Assembly: GCA_964629475.1 (NCBI GenBank)
Contig: CAZVQW010000002.1
Coordinates: 195,067 to 259,066 of the forward strand
DNA from: SMWD01 sp964629475
GTDB lineage: Bacteria; Pseudomonadota; Gammaproteobacteria; Steroidobacterales; GCA-2729495
DNA: 64,000 nucleotides
Direction of reading: 5' to 3'
In this document: positions 44,561 through 54,156 of the stretch, piece after piece
Numbering within the stretch: position 1 is the first letter of the stretch
Layout: every line of letters starts with the position of its first letter
Notes under the pieces: generated by a model
Database searches by the model: none
What the model saw: the letters and a program-made list of their open reading frames with translations, nothing else
Told to the model about the DNA's origin: nothing
Position numbers and translations under genes: made by a program

Positions 44561-46075
44561 ATGAGCAAAGAAATTTTATTGGTTGTCGAGGCAGTCTCTA
44601 ACGAGAAGGGCGTCGATGAATCCATCATTTTTGATGCGATGGAAGCGGCGCTGGCGATGGCCACGTGCAAGCGCTATGGCGACGAGGAAGTCGAGGTGCG
44701 CGTCAGTATCGATCGCGAGACCGGCGACTACGACACGTTCCGCCGGTGGAAAGTTTTTGCCGACGATTCGACGGAACTCGAGACGCCGGATTGCGAACTG
44801 CGAATGATTGATGCGGTCGACGTCGACCCGGATGCCGAAGTCGATGGCTATGTCGAAGAACCGATCCCGTCCGTCGATTTTGGCCGGATTGCGGCACAGA
44901 CAGCCAAGCAGGTCATCGTCCAGAAAGTTCGCGAGGCTGAGCGTGCGATAGTCGTGGAAGAATACCAGGAGCGCGAGGGCGAGTTGATCAGCGGCATCGT
45001 CAAGCGGGTCGATCGGAACGGCGTCTATATTGATCTCGGCGGCAGCGCAGAAGGATTTGTACCGCGTGAAGACATGATCCCGCGTGAGCCGGTTCGCCCG
45101 AATGACCGTATCAAGGCACTGTTGCGCGAAGTGCGTTCAGAGCAGCGCGGTCCGCAATTATTTATGACTCGTTCTTCGCCCGACTTTCTGCGTGAACTGT
45201 TCATGATTGAAGTTCCCGAGGTCGGCCAGGGCTTGATCGAGATTCTCGGCGCCGCCCGTGATCCCGGACTGCGTGCCAAGATCGCGGTCAAGAGCAACGA
45301 TGCACGTATCGACCCGGTTGGCGCGTGTGTGGGCATGCGCGGTTCGCGCGTCCAGGCCGTGTCCAACGAACTGGCCGGAGAGCGTGTCGATATCATCCTG
45401 TGGGATGAGAATCCGGCGCAGTTTGTCATTAACGCAATGTCGCCGGCCGAGGTGACCTCTATTGTTGTCGATGAAGAAAAGCACAGCATGGATGTCGCAG
45501 TCGAAGAGGATAAATTGTCGCAGGCCATCGGGCGTGGCGGGCAGAATATTCGCCTGGCGAGTGAGTTGACCGAATGGGAACTCAACGTCATGACCGAGGC
45601 CGATGCCGATGAGAAGAGCGAAAGCGAAGCTCGCGAGCTTTCGGTGATGTTCGGAGAGCAGCTCGATGTCGATGAGGACGTCGCGCTGATCCTGGTTCAG
45701 GAAGGTTTTTCGAGTATTGAGGAAGTCGCCTACGTGCCGACATCGGAGTTGCTCAGTGTCGAGGAATTCGATGAGAACATCGTCGAAGAGCTGCGCAATC
45801 GTGCGCGCGACGTCCTGCTGACACGTGCCATCGTCAGTGAGGAGGTCATCGAAGGCGCCGAGCCTGCCGAGGATTTGCTCGAACTCGAAGGTATGGATCG
45901 CGCCCTCGCATTCGTGTTGGCCAGCAAGGGAATCGTGACCCGTGAAGATCTTGCCGAGCAGGCGGTCGATGAGCTTGAAGGAATTGAAGATCTCGACAGC
46001 GAACGGGCGGCCGAGTTGATCATGACGGCCAGAAAAATCTGGTTTGAGAACGAAGACGAGGTGACGACCGGTTAA
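44561..46075 (+). CDS. nusA: Transcription termination/antitermination factor NusA
   Basis: 504 residues from the ATG at 44561. NusA binds RNA polymerase and controls pausing, termination and antitermination. Order of domains: N-terminal RNAP-binding domain (about 1-130), S1 (near GELISGIVKRVDRNGVYIDLGG), two KH domains (RIDPVGACVGMRGSRVQAV; QAIGRGGQNIRLAS), and two acidic C-terminal helix-hairpin-helix repeats (from about 360 and 435). The two repeats are typical of gammaproteobacteria. In E. coli NusA autoregulates through the operon leader, which here contains two terminators. Confidence 0.98.
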   Translation: MSKEILLVVEAVSNEKGVDESIIFDAMEAALAMATCKRYGDEEVEVRVSIDRETGDYDTFRRWKVFADDSTELETPDCELRMIDAVDVDPDAEVDGYVEEPIPSVDFGRIAAQTAKQVIVQKVREAERAIVVEEYQEREGELISGIVKRVDRNGVYIDLGGSAEGFVPREDMIPREPVRPNDRIKALLREVRSEQRGPQLFMTRSSPDFLRELFMIEVPEVGQGLIEILGAARDPGLRAKIAVKSNDARIDPVGACVGMRGSRVQAVSNELAGERVDIILWDENPAQFVINAMSPAEVTSIVVDEEKHSMDVAVEEDKLSQAIGRGGQNIRLASELTEWELNVMTEADADEKSESEARELSVMFGEQLDVDEDVALILVQEGFSSIEEVAYVPTSELLSVEEFDENIVEELRNRARDVLLTRAIVSEEVIEGAEPAEDLLELEGMDRALAFVLASKGIVTREDLAEQAVDELEGIEDLDSERAAELIMTARKIWFENEDEVTTG

Positions 46076-46101
46076 CGGTCGCGTGCCAGCGGAGTAACTA
46101 T

Positions 46102-48666
46102 ATGTCCGAAGTGACAATCACCCAATTCGCCGAAGTGCTGAAGGTGCCGGTCGACCGGCTGTTGACACAGCTCGATGAGGCCGGCATCAAGAATGGTGGA
46201 CCTGATTCGACCATCAGCGAAGATGCGAAGATGGAATTGCTGACCTATCTGCGTCGCAGCCATGGCCGTCAGGGTGAATCGACCAAGGCCACACCGAAAA
46301 AGATTACCTTGCAGCGCCGCTCGCAGAGTGAGCTCAGGCTGGCAGGTGGCCAGGGACGTTCAAGGACAGTGAATGTCGAGGTGCGCAAGAAGCGTACCTA
46401 TGTCAACCGAAACGTACTCGAGGACGCCGCACGCAAGGAACAAGAGGCGATCGACGAGAAGCGTGAAGAGGAGAATCAAAAGCGCATCGATCAGGAGCGT
46501 GCTCTGGAGGCCGAGCGCGAAGCCCGGGAAGCTGAAACCAAGCGTATCGAGGAAGCTGAGAAAGAGAAAGAGAAAGAAAAGGTAGCAGAACAGGAGCGGG
46601 AGGCTGACGAGCAACGCCGCCGCGAAGAGGAAGAACGTCAACGTCTGGATCTTGCCGCCAAGGCTAGCGCCGTCGAGCCGGATAAAACAGAGCGCGCCAA
46701 GGGTAAAGGCGATGCCGCACCGGGACGGGGCAAGGGAAAAAGCGAAGATGCTCGCGGCAAGAAAGGCGACAAGGGTACTCGCTACGGCCGAAAAGAATTG
46801 CACGTTGCCCGCGGTGCCGTCGGTCGGCGCAAGAAACGCAAGAGCCGCAGACGACCTGTTTCGGTGGCGACCGGTGATGCGCAGCATGGTTTTGAATTGC
46901 CAACGGCCCCCGTCATTCACGATGTCGAGATCCCGGAATCAATCAGTGTCGGTGATCTGGCACAAAAAATGGCGATCAAGGCCAACGATGTCATCAAGGC
47001 CATGATGAATCTCGGTGTCATGGCAACGATTAACCAGGTCATCGATCAGGACACGGCGGTCCTGGTTGTCGAAGAAATGGGCCATACGGCCAAGCCTATT
47101 AAAGACGCGGGTGTCGAGGAAGAGATTCTCGGCGGTGTCGAGTTGACCGGCGAAGAAGTAACGCGGCCGCCTGTCGTCACGATCATGGGGCATGTCGATC
47201 ACGGCAAGACCTCGCTGCTGGATTACATTCGCAGCACGAAGGTAGCGTCCGGTGAGGCCGGTGGTATTACGCAGCATATCGGCGCCTACAATGTTGATAC
47301 CAACGGTGCGAATATCACCTTCCTGGATACGCCGGGGCACGCAGCATTTACCGCCATGCGCGCGCGGGGTGCGCAGGCCACCGATGTCGTCATTCTCGTG
47401 GTTGCGGCAGACGACGGGGTCAAGCCGCAGACCGAAGAGGCGATCGAGCATGCCAGGGCGGCGGGCGTACCGCTGGTCGTAGCTGTGAACAAGATTGACA
47501 AGCCCGAGGCCGACCCGGACCGTGTGCGCAACGAATTAGGCACCAAGGAAGTTGTGCCGGAAGACTGGGGCGGCGATACGCTGTTCGTGAATGTATCCGC
47601 GCAAACGGGTGAAGGGGTCGACAAACTGCTTGAGGCTATTTCGCTGCAAGCCGAGTTGCTGGACCTCAAGGCAATCGACACCGGACCGGCCGCGGGTATT
47701 GTTATCGAGTCAACGCTTGAGAAGGGTCGCGGGGCCGTGGCAACGGTTCTGGTCACACGCGGGCAACTCAAGCGTGGTGATTCGATCGTCGCCGGTCAGG
47801 AGTTTGGGCGAGTTCGTAATATGCTCAACGACCTCGGTCAGAAAGTCGAGTCGGTCGGTCCGTCCATGCCGGTACAGGTTCTCGGTCTGTCCGGAACGCC
47901 CAATGCGGGTGATGACGTGCTGGCACTGAGCGATGAACGCAAAGTCAGGGAACTGGCCGAGTTCCGCCATGCGAAGTCACGTGACGTCAAGCTGGCGAAG
48001 CAGCAGGCGGCTAAACTTGATGATGTATTCAGTCAGATGACCGCGGCGGGCGTTCAGTCCGTCCCGATTATGATCAAGGCCGATGCGCACGGCAGTGCCG
48101 AGGCGATCAGAGACTCGCTAGAGAAACTCAGTCACGAAGAAGTGAAAGTTAACGTTATCTCGAGTGGTGTCGGTGGTATTACCGAGTCGGATGTCAATCT
48201 TGCCTCGGCATCGAATGCCATCATCATCGGCTTTAATGTACGGGCCGATGCTTCGGCACGTACCGCCGTTAAAGAGACCGGCGTCGATATTCGTTATTAC
48301 AGCATCATTTACGAAGCTATCGACGACGTCAAAGCGGCCATTTCCGGCATGCTGTCACCGGAAGTTCGTGAGCAAATTGTTGGTCTCGCCGAGGTCAAGG
48401 ATGTCTTCAGCTCGCCGAAACTCGGCAACATTGCCGGTTGCCTGGTCGTCGACGGTTACGTCAAGCGCAGCAATCCGATTCGTGTCCTGCGCGATAATGT
48501 TGTGATTTACGAAGGTGAACTCGAGTCGCTGCGGCGTTTCAAGGACGATGTCAATGAGGTGCGTGCCGGCACTGAGTGCGGTATCGGGGTCAAGAACTAC
48601 AATGACGTCAAGGCCGGCGATCAGATCGAATGTTACGAGCGGGTGGAAGTAGCGCGCTCGTTGTGA
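46102..48666 (+). CDS. infB: Translation initiation factor IF-2
   Basis: 854 residues. IF-2 is the GTPase that places initiator tRNA on the 30S subunit and joins the subunits. An N-terminal IF2-N module (ITQFAEVLKVPVDRLLTQL) is followed by a long Glu/Lys/Arg-rich linker (about 90-250) and a second IF2-N module (SVGDLAQKMAIKAND). The G domain has GHVDHGKTS, DTPGHAAF and NKIDKPEAD. Domains II-IV with the fMet-tRNA-binding C2 end the protein. GGAG precedes the ATG. It sits between nusA and rbfA. Confidence 0.98.
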   Translation: MSEVTITQFAEVLKVPVDRLLTQLDEAGIKNGGPDSTISEDAKMELLTYLRRSHGRQGESTKATPKKITLQRRSQSELRLAGGQGRSRTVNVEVRKKRTYVNRNVLEDAARKEQEAIDEKREEENQKRIDQERALEAEREAREAETKRIEEAEKEKEKEKVAEQEREADEQRRREEEERQRLDLAAKASAVEPDKTERAKGKGDAAPGRGKGKSEDARGKKGDKGTRYGRKELHVARGAVGRRKKRKSRRRPVSVATGDAQHGFELPTAPVIHDVEIPESISVGDLAQKMAIKANDVIKAMMNLGVMATINQVIDQDTAVLVVEEMGHTAKPIKDAGVEEEILGGVELTGEEVTRPPVVTIMGHVDHGKTSLLDYIRSTKVASGEAGGITQHIGAYNVDTNGANITFLDTPGHAAFTAMRARGAQATDVVILVVAADDGVKPQTEEAIEHARAAGVPLVVAVNKIDKPEADPDRVRNELGTKEVVPEDWGGDTLFVNVSAQTGEGVDKLLEAISLQAELLDLKAIDTGPAAGIVIESTLEKGRGAVATVLVTRGQLKRGDSIVAGQEFGRVRNMLNDLGQKVESVGPSMPVQVLGLSGTPNAGDDVLALSDERKVRELAEFRHAKSRDVKLAKQQAAKLDDVFSQMTAAGVQSVPIMIKADAHGSAEAIRDSLEKLSHEEVKVNVISSGVGGITESDVNLASASNAIIIGFNVRADASARTAVKETGVDIRYYSIIYEAIDDVKAAISGMLSPEVREQIVGLAEVKDVFSSPKLGNIAGCLVVDGYVKRSNPIRVLRDNVVIYEGELESLRRFKDDVNEVRAGTECGIGVKNYNDVKAGDQIECYERVEVARSL

Positions 48667-48698
48667 GCACGCTCACGCTTCCATTCCGGAGCTAGCTC

Positions 48699-49088
48699 AT
48701 GCCACGGGATTTTCCCCGCAGTCGGAGAATCGAAGATCAGATTCTCAGGATTCTGAATGACGTGGTGCGGGTCCATGTGCGGGATCCACGCATGAATGAC
48801 GCCATGATCACGGCCGTCAAGGTCTCGCGTGACCTGGGTGTTGCCTGGGTCTATTACACGGCGCTCGATCCGGATCACCAACGTGACGATCTCGACGAAG
48901 CGTTCAGCTCGGCCGAGAAGTTTTTGCGCAAGCAGCTGGCCTCGCAACTGACGGTTCGCCATGTTCCCGAACTTCGGTTTCGCTACGATGATCTGAGCGA
49001 GACCAGTCGGGCAATGGATCAGCTGATCGATGATGCCGTGTCGAATGACGTTCTGAAATCCGGCAAACCGGGTGACGACACGGAGTGA
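48699..49088 (+). CDS. rbfA: Ribosome-binding factor A
   Basis: 129 residues. RbfA binds immature 30S subunits near the 5' helix of 16S rRNA. The KH-like fold is seen in RRIEDQILRILNDVV, DPRMNDAMITAVKVSRDLGVAWVYYT, and RHVPELRFRYDDLSETSRAMDQLIDDA. GGAG stands nine bases before the ATG. It follows infB by 32 bases. Confidence 0.97.
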   Translation: MPRDFPRSRRIEDQILRILNDVVRVHVRDPRMNDAMITAVKVSRDLGVAWVYYTALDPDHQRDDLDEAFSSAEKFLRKQLASQLTVRHVPELRFRYDDLSETSRAMDQLIDDAVSNDVLKSGKPGDDTE

Positions 49089-49107
49089 CCGGGTTCAGTT
49101 CGCGAAC

Positions 49108-50058
49108 ATGAAGCAGCATAAGACCGAAGGCCTGCCGCGGCGTGAACGTCGTACGGTGGATGGGCTGCTGTTGCTCGACAAGCCGGTCGGTATTACTTCG
49201 AATGCGGCCCTGCAGCGGGTCAAGAGAATGTTCCGTGCGCGCAAGGCCGGGCATACCGGCAGTCTCGATCCGTTGGCCAGCGGGATGCTGCCGTTGTGCT
49301 TCGGACAGGGGACAAAAATCTCGGCGTATCTGCTGGATGCCGATAAGACCTATCGGGTAAGAGCCCGGTTCGGCACGCAGACTGATACCGCCGATGCGGA
49401 CGGCAGCGTCATCGCCGAGTCGCAGGTCAGGACGATCGAACGCGCAGCGCTGGAGCAGGCGCTGGACAGGCTGACTGGTGACATCGAACAGGTGCCACCG
49501 ATGTATTCGGCCCTGAAGAAGGACGGCAAGCGTTTATATGAATTGGCGCGTCAGGGGGTAGAGGTCGAGCGGTCGGCGCGGCCGGTCACGATCCACTCCC
49601 TGGACATTGAGATGTTTGATCCGGGAGCGCCGGTCATCCGGGTGGTGTGCAGCAAGGGTACCTATGTGCGCACGCTCATCGAGGATCTGGCCGGGTTGCT
49701 GGGCACACTCGGGCATGTCACCGAATTGCGGCGTCTGACCGTTACACCCTTCGTCGAGGCTCAGCTCGTGACGATGGAGCAGGTCGAGGCGGCCGCAGAG
49801 GCGGGTGACGAAGCGCTGGACAGGCTGTTGATTGGCAGCGATGCCGCCCTCGTGGCGTTTCCGGCGGTGAACCTGAACCGGGAGCAGTCCTGGTACATGC
49901 GCCAGGGGAACCCGGTACAGGTTGCCAGTCCGCCGCAGGCGGGCTTTTGCCGCATCTATGACGAGCAGGCCCGGTTCATCGGTGTCGGGGCGGCGCTGGC
50001 GGACGGCCGGATTGCCCCGAAACGCTTGTTTGTAGCGGCAGATGCGGCCGTTGGCTGA
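49108..50058 (+). CDS. truB: tRNA pseudouridine(55) synthase TruB
   Basis: 316 residues from the ATG at 49108. TruB makes pseudouridine 55 in the T-loop of tRNAs. The catalytic Asp54 lies in GHTGSLDPLASGML. Other conserved blocks are DGLLLLDKPVGITSN, YSALKKDGKRLYELAR and CSKGTYVRTLIEDL. The C-terminal PUA-like part contains NPVQ. A GTG at 49072 overlaps the rbfA end and would add 12 residues; neither start has a strong ribosome binding site. Confidence 0.96.
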   Translation: MKQHKTEGLPRRERRTVDGLLLLDKPVGITSNAALQRVKRMFRARKAGHTGSLDPLASGMLPLCFGQGTKISAYLLDADKTYRVRARFGTQTDTADADGSVIAESQVRTIERAALEQALDRLTGDIEQVPPMYSALKKDGKRLYELARQGVEVERSARPVTIHSLDIEMFDPGAPVIRVVCSKGTYVRTLIEDLAGLLGTLGHVTELRRLTVTPFVEAQLVTMEQVEAAAEAGDEALDRLLIGSDAALVAFPAVNLNREQSWYMRQGNPVQVASPPQAGFCRIYDEQARFIGVGAALADGRIAPKRLFVAADAAVG

Positions 50059-50159
50059 GCGGGTGAGAAAAGGGTGTATCTATAGCGCGCGTCTGGGTAC
50101 AATACCGCGCGAATTGCAAGGGTAAACAAAGAAGTAGGACGAAGCAGGAGGTCCGTACA

Positions 50160-50429
50160 ATGTCTCTTTCGGGAGCACACAAGGTCAAAGTTATAGAAGA
50201 GTACCGGTTAGACGATTCCGACACGGGGTCACCGGAAATTCAGGTCGCATTGTTATCCGCGAGGATCTCTGAGCTGACTGAACACTTCAACGAGCATAAG
50301 AAGGATCACCATTCGCGTCAGGGACTGCTGCGCATGGTTAACCGGCGGCGCAAGTTGCTGGATTATCTGAAGGGTAAAGACAGCGATCGCTATCGTAAGC
50401 TGATCGCGAGCCTTGGGTTACGTCGTTAG
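50160..50429 (+). CDS. rpsO: Ribosomal protein S15
   Basis: 89 residues, exact family length. S15 binds the central domain of 16S rRNA and nucleates 30S assembly. Signature elements are DTGSPEIQVALLSARISELTEH, HKKDHHSRQGLLRMVNRRRKLLDYLK and the terminal LGLRR. The strong AGGAGG Shine-Dalgarno lies eight bases before the ATG. S15 commonly regulates its own translation, but no specific pseudoknot was identified here. Confidence 0.98.
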   Translation: MSLSGAHKVKVIEEYRLDDSDTGSPEIQVALLSARISELTEHFNEHKKDHHSRQGLLRMVNRRRKLLDYLKGKDSDRYRKLIASLGLRR

Positions 50430-50541
50430 GGCTTGCGCCTTAAGGCGGTTTATATCGCATCAAATTTCTCCCGGATGCACTGACGTCATATAACAACGAA
50501 GACGTCGGTGTGTTCGCGCACCAATCTAATAGGAAAATCAA

Positions 50542-52632
50542 GTGGAAACGATCAAGAAAGCATTTCAATATGGTGAGCATGAAGTCACTCTGGAAACCGG
50601 CGCGATCGCGCGTCAGGCAGACGGCGCCGTCCTCGTTACAATGGCTGATACCGTCGTGCTGGTCACGGCCGTTGGCCGCAAGGCCGCGGACCCGGGCCGC
50701 GACTTTTTCCCGCTGACTGTTAATTACCAGGAAAAGACCTACGCCGCCGGCAAGATTCCGGGCGGGTTCTTCAAGCGCGAGGGTCGCCCGACCGAGAAAG
50801 AGACGCTGACGTCACGGCTGATCGACAGACCGATTCGCCCGTTGTTCCCGAAGGGGTTCAAGAACGAAGTGCAGGTGATTGCGACGGTCGTCTCGCTGAA
50901 CGTCGATGTCGATCCTGACATTCCGGCACTGATCGGTGCATCGGCCGCGCTGGCGCTGTCGGGAATGCCGTTCAACGGTCCGATCGGCGCCGCCCGTGTT
51001 GGTTACATAGATGGTAACTACGTGTTGAATCCGCTGCGCAGCCAGCTGGAAGATTCTGCGCTGGACCTCATCGTCGCCGGCACCGAGAACGCGGTACTGA
51101 TGGTCGAGTCCGAGGCCAATAGCCTTTCCGAAGATGTCATGCTCGGCGCCGTCGTCTACGGCCATGAGCAGATGCAAACTGCGATCAAGGCGATCATCGA
51201 GTTGGCTGCCGAAGCCGCCAAGCCATCCTGGGAATGGGAGTCGCCGGCCGAGAATCCGGAGCTGCAGTCTGCGGTTGCCGGCCAGGCCGAGGCCGCGATT
51301 ACTGCTGCGTATGCGATCAGCGACAAGCAGGAACGCTACGGTAAAATTAAGGAAGCGCGAACGGCGACTGTCGAGACACTGGCCGCAGATGAAAATGCAC
51401 AGTTCACGCCCGATGAGGTCGGTGGTGCATTCGGTAAGCTCGAGAGCGGGTTGGTGCGTAATCGCGTGTTAAGCGGCGAGAAGCGCATCGACGGTCGCGA
51501 TACGACGACAGTCCGTCAGATCACCGTTGGTACAGGTATTCTGCCACGCACACATGGTTCGGCCATTTTTACCCGCGGTGAGACGCAGGCGATCGTTGCC
51601 ACCACGCTGGGTACGGATCGTGATGCGCAAATCATCGACTCGCTCGAAGGCGAGCGTCGCGATCGATTCATGCTGCACTATAACTTCCCTCCTTATTGTG
51701 TCGGCGAAACCGGCTTCATGAGCGGTCCCAAGCGCCGGGAAATTGGCCATGGTCGCCTCGCGCGCCGCGGCATTGCCGCCGTGCTGCCAACCGCGGAAGA
51801 ATTTCCGTATGTCATCCGTGTCGTTTCCGAGATTACCGAGTCGAATGGTTCAAGCTCAATGGCATCGGTATGCGGCACCAGCCTGGCGCTGATGGATGCC
51901 GGCGTGCCGATCAAGGCGCCGGTTGCCGGTGTTGCGATGGGGCTCGTCAAGGAAGGCGATCGCTATGCGGTACTGACCGATATCCTCGGTGATGAAGATC
52001 ACCTCGGTGACATGGACTTCAAGGTTGCCGGTTCGACTGAAGGCATCACTGCCTTGCAAATGGATATCAAGATTGACGGCATCACGAAGGAAATCATGCA
52101 GGAAGCACTGGCGCAGGCAAAGGATGCCCGGTTGCACATCCTCGGCGAGATGCAGAAGGTTCTCGATGCACCGCGTGAGGAAATGTCCGAGTGGGCACCG
52201 ACCATCATTGCGATCAAAATCGATCCTGAGAAGATCCGTGACGTCATTGGCAAGGGCGGCGCAACCATTCGTGAAATTACCGAGCAGACCGGTGCGACGA
52301 TCGATATCGATAATGACGGTACCGTCAAGATTGCATCAGTCGAAGGTGCGGCAGGCCGCGAAGCGAAGCAACGCATCGAGTTGATCACGGCCGAGGTCGA
52401 GGTTGGTACGATCTATGAAGGACGCGTGGCGCGTCTCATGGATTTCGGCGCATTCGTAACGATCCTGCCCGGCAAGGACGGACTCGTGCATATCTCGCAG
52501 ATCTCCGAAGAGCGGGTCGAGCGTGTCAGCGACAAGCTGGCTGAGGGCGACATCATTCGAGTCAAGGTACTCGAGGTCGATCGCCAGGGCCGTGTTCGAC
52601 TCAGCATGCGCAATCTGGAAGACGCCGCCTGA
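50542..52632 (+). CDS. pnp: Polyribonucleotide nucleotidyltransferase (PNPase)
   Basis: 696 residues, GTG start after TAGGAAAATCA. PNPase degrades RNA 3' to 5' by phosphorolysis and joins the RNA degradosome. Two RNase PH domains are present: the first with GGFFKREGRPTEKETLTSRLIDRPIRPLFP split over about 70-100, the second with RTHGSAIFTRGETQA and GTSLALMDAGVPIKAP. A KH domain (IRDVIGKGGATIREIT) and an S1 domain (GTIYEGRVARLMDFGAFV) end it. The 112-base gap from rpsO contains a small hairpin (GCCTTAAGGC) and no gene. Confidence 0.98.
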   Translation: METIKKAFQYGEHEVTLETGAIARQADGAVLVTMADTVVLVTAVGRKAADPGRDFFPLTVNYQEKTYAAGKIPGGFFKREGRPTEKETLTSRLIDRPIRPLFPKGFKNEVQVIATVVSLNVDVDPDIPALIGASAALALSGMPFNGPIGAARVGYIDGNYVLNPLRSQLEDSALDLIVAGTENAVLMVESEANSLSEDVMLGAVVYGHEQMQTAIKAIIELAAEAAKPSWEWESPAENPELQSAVAGQAEAAITAAYAISDKQERYGKIKEARTATVETLAADENAQFTPDEVGGAFGKLESGLVRNRVLSGEKRIDGRDTTTVRQITVGTGILPRTHGSAIFTRGETQAIVATTLGTDRDAQIIDSLEGERRDRFMLHYNFPPYCVGETGFMSGPKRREIGHGRLARRGIAAVLPTAEEFPYVIRVVSEITESNGSSSMASVCGTSLALMDAGVPIKAPVAGVAMGLVKEGDRYAVLTDILGDEDHLGDMDFKVAGSTEGITALQMDIKIDGITKEIMQEALAQAKDARLHILGEMQKVLDAPREEMSEWAPTIIAIKIDPEKIRDVIGKGGATIREITEQTGATIDIDNDGTVKIASVEGAAGREAKQRIELITAEVEVGTIYEGRVARLMDFGAFVTILPGKDGLVHISQISEERVERVSDKLAEGDIIRVKVLEVDRQGRVRLSMRNLEDAA

Positions 52633-52696
52633 CAGGCAGTATCTTGCCGGACCCAGCGCCAGGCCAGACTAAAAGACTGAATCCACAGCGTCGCCG

Positions 52697-53023
52697 TCAG
52701 GCGGCGCTGCGGACTTCGACGGCACTGCGTAACGCAGTATTCAGTCGCTCCGGTAACGTCGGATCGCTGTCTGTTGCGGAGAGACGAATCAACCTGGAGA
52801 GGAATTCCGGTTTCAATAACTTGGAACCGGTACGCTGCGTTTCTTCGATGATCTGCAGCAGTACTATCGTGGTGATTTCCTCACCGCTCGCCTGCTCGAT
52901 AACTTTGATGTCTGCACCGCCGACGATCAGTCGGCGCAGATCCTCGAGATTGACGTAGCGACTTTGGCTCGTATCGTAGAGTCGTCGATTCACATACTTG
53001 CGTATTAACTTTGGCTGTTTCAT
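52697..53023 (-). CDS. PhaR-type polyhydroxyalkanoate synthesis regulator, short form
   Basis: 108 residues. The N-terminal 60 residues match the PHB/PHA accumulation regulator DNA-binding domain (LIRKYVNRRLYDTSQSRYVNLEDLRRLI, TTIVLLQIIEE). Full PhaR proteins are about 180 residues; the second accumulation domain is missing and only a short tail remains. PhaR represses granule-associated genes and senses polymer. No PHA synthesis gene is in this window, so the target is unknown. It is convergent with pnp. Its 5' side faces an AT-rich 206-base gap that probably holds its promoter. Confidence 0.82.
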   Translation of the reverse strand: MKQPKLIRKYVNRRLYDTSQSRYVNLEDLRRLIVGGADIKVIEQASGEEITTIVLLQIIEETQRTGSKLLKPEFLSRLIRLSATDSDPTLPERLNTALRSAVEVRSAA

Positions 53024-53229
53024 ATCGAAACCCCTGAAATTACGTAGTCACGAATTAGTGTCTGTTATGGTTGTTTGACTGATTCCAGACCCTCAAGTTC
53101 GTGGCAAAGCAACAATTTACTGAATCATTGTCGGTCAGATACGCTCACCGTTTCAAGTTAAGAATAAAGAAATAATAAAATTAGTAAAAACAGCAAGATA
53201 AGCAATATTTATAAAGTATATTATCGCTG

Positions 53230-54150
53230 TTAGTTCTGGTTGAGTTGCCGCTGTCCGGTCAGTTTTTCCGGGTGCCAGTGTTCTGTAGCCCAGGCCCAGA
53301 TCTGCGCGGGGGGTTCGTCAATGAGCCGGGCCGGTGGATCCTGACGCAGAAACTCGAGTGCCGCGAGCAGGTTCGCCTCCGGCCGATGATCGTCAATCGG
53401 ACTCGCCCCGGTTTGTTTGCTGAGTTTCTGCCCGCGTTTATTGATGACCATCGGTACGTGCATATACGTTGGTGTGGGCAAACAGAGGGTCTGCTGCAAT
53501 ACAATCTGAGCGGGCGTGATATCCAGCAGGTCGCAACCACGTACAACCTCGGTAATGCCGTCACGGGCATCGTCGATGACAACCGCCAGGTTATAGGCAA
53601 TTAGTCCGTCGCCGCGACGGACGATGAAATCACCGATCGACTCTGCAACGGCGCAGCTGATCTCGCCCTGCAGGATGTCTGCAAACGTCACGATTGAATT
53701 AGTGGTACGCAGCCGCAGTGTATTAGTTGTCTGTGACGAGATGCTGTGATTCAGATTCCGGCAGGTGCCCGGATAAACGGGGCCTGTTGGGCCGATATGT
53801 GTCGCCAGGCGTCGAACAGCCTTCCGCGTACAGGTGCATCGGTACGCTTGTCCTTCAGTCAGCAGACGCTCGGCAACGGCGTGATACTCGGCCAGGTGTG
53901 AACTCTGCCATCGTACCGGGCCGTGCCAGCAAAAGCCGTGTGCCTCGAGGGTGCTGATGATGCGTTCGGCCGCGCCGGGAATTTCCCGGGGTGGGTCGAG
54001 ATCTTCGATTCGCAGCAGCCATTTGCCGCGGTTGACGCGGGCCTGCAGATAGCTCGCCGCAGCGGCTACCAGTGAACCAAAATGTAACGGGCCGGTAGGG
54101 GATGGGGCGAAACGGCCCCGATAGCCGAAGGAATTGGTGTCAGGCACCAA
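53230..54150 (-). CDS. gluQ: Glutamyl-Q tRNA(Asp) synthetase GluQ
   Basis: 306 residues. GluQ charges the queuosine base of tRNA-Asp with glutamate. It is a GluRS catalytic core without anticodon-binding domain: RFAPSPTGPLHFGSL (HIGH-type), RIEDLDPPRE, zinc ligands in YRCTCTRKA and PGTCRN, and KLSKQTG (KMSKS-type). The start is TTG 54150 or GTG 54147, seven or ten bases past the dksA stop codon, with AGAGGA between. The first codons are encoded by a palindromic repeat (54129-54155), so the N-terminus is atypical. The order dksA-gluQ is conserved. Confidence 0.95.
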   Translation of the reverse strand: MVPDTNSFGYRGRFAPSPTGPLHFGSLVAAAASYLQARVNRGKWLLRIEDLDPPREIPGAAERIISTLEAHGFCWHGPVRWQSSHLAEYHAVAERLLTEGQAYRCTCTRKAVRRLATHIGPTGPVYPGTCRNLNHSISSQTTNTLRLRTTNSIVTFADILQGEISCAVAESIGDFIVRRGDGLIAYNLAVVIDDARDGITEVVRGCDLLDITPAQIVLQQTLCLPTPTYMHVPMVINKRGQKLSKQTGASPIDDHRPEANLLAALEFLRQDPPARLIDEPPAQIWAWATEHWHPEKLTGQRQLNQN

Positions 54151-54155
54151 TTCCT
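54129..54155. repeat. Palindromic repeat at the dksA-gluQ junction
   Basis: AGGAATTGGTG and CACCAATTCCT form a perfect 11-bp stem with loop TCAGG. The core AATTGGTGTCAG-CACCAATT is shared with the hairpin at 14336-14383. It lies across the gluQ start codon and includes the only visible ribosome binding site for gluQ. Confidence 0.75.
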
Positions 54156-54156
54156 C

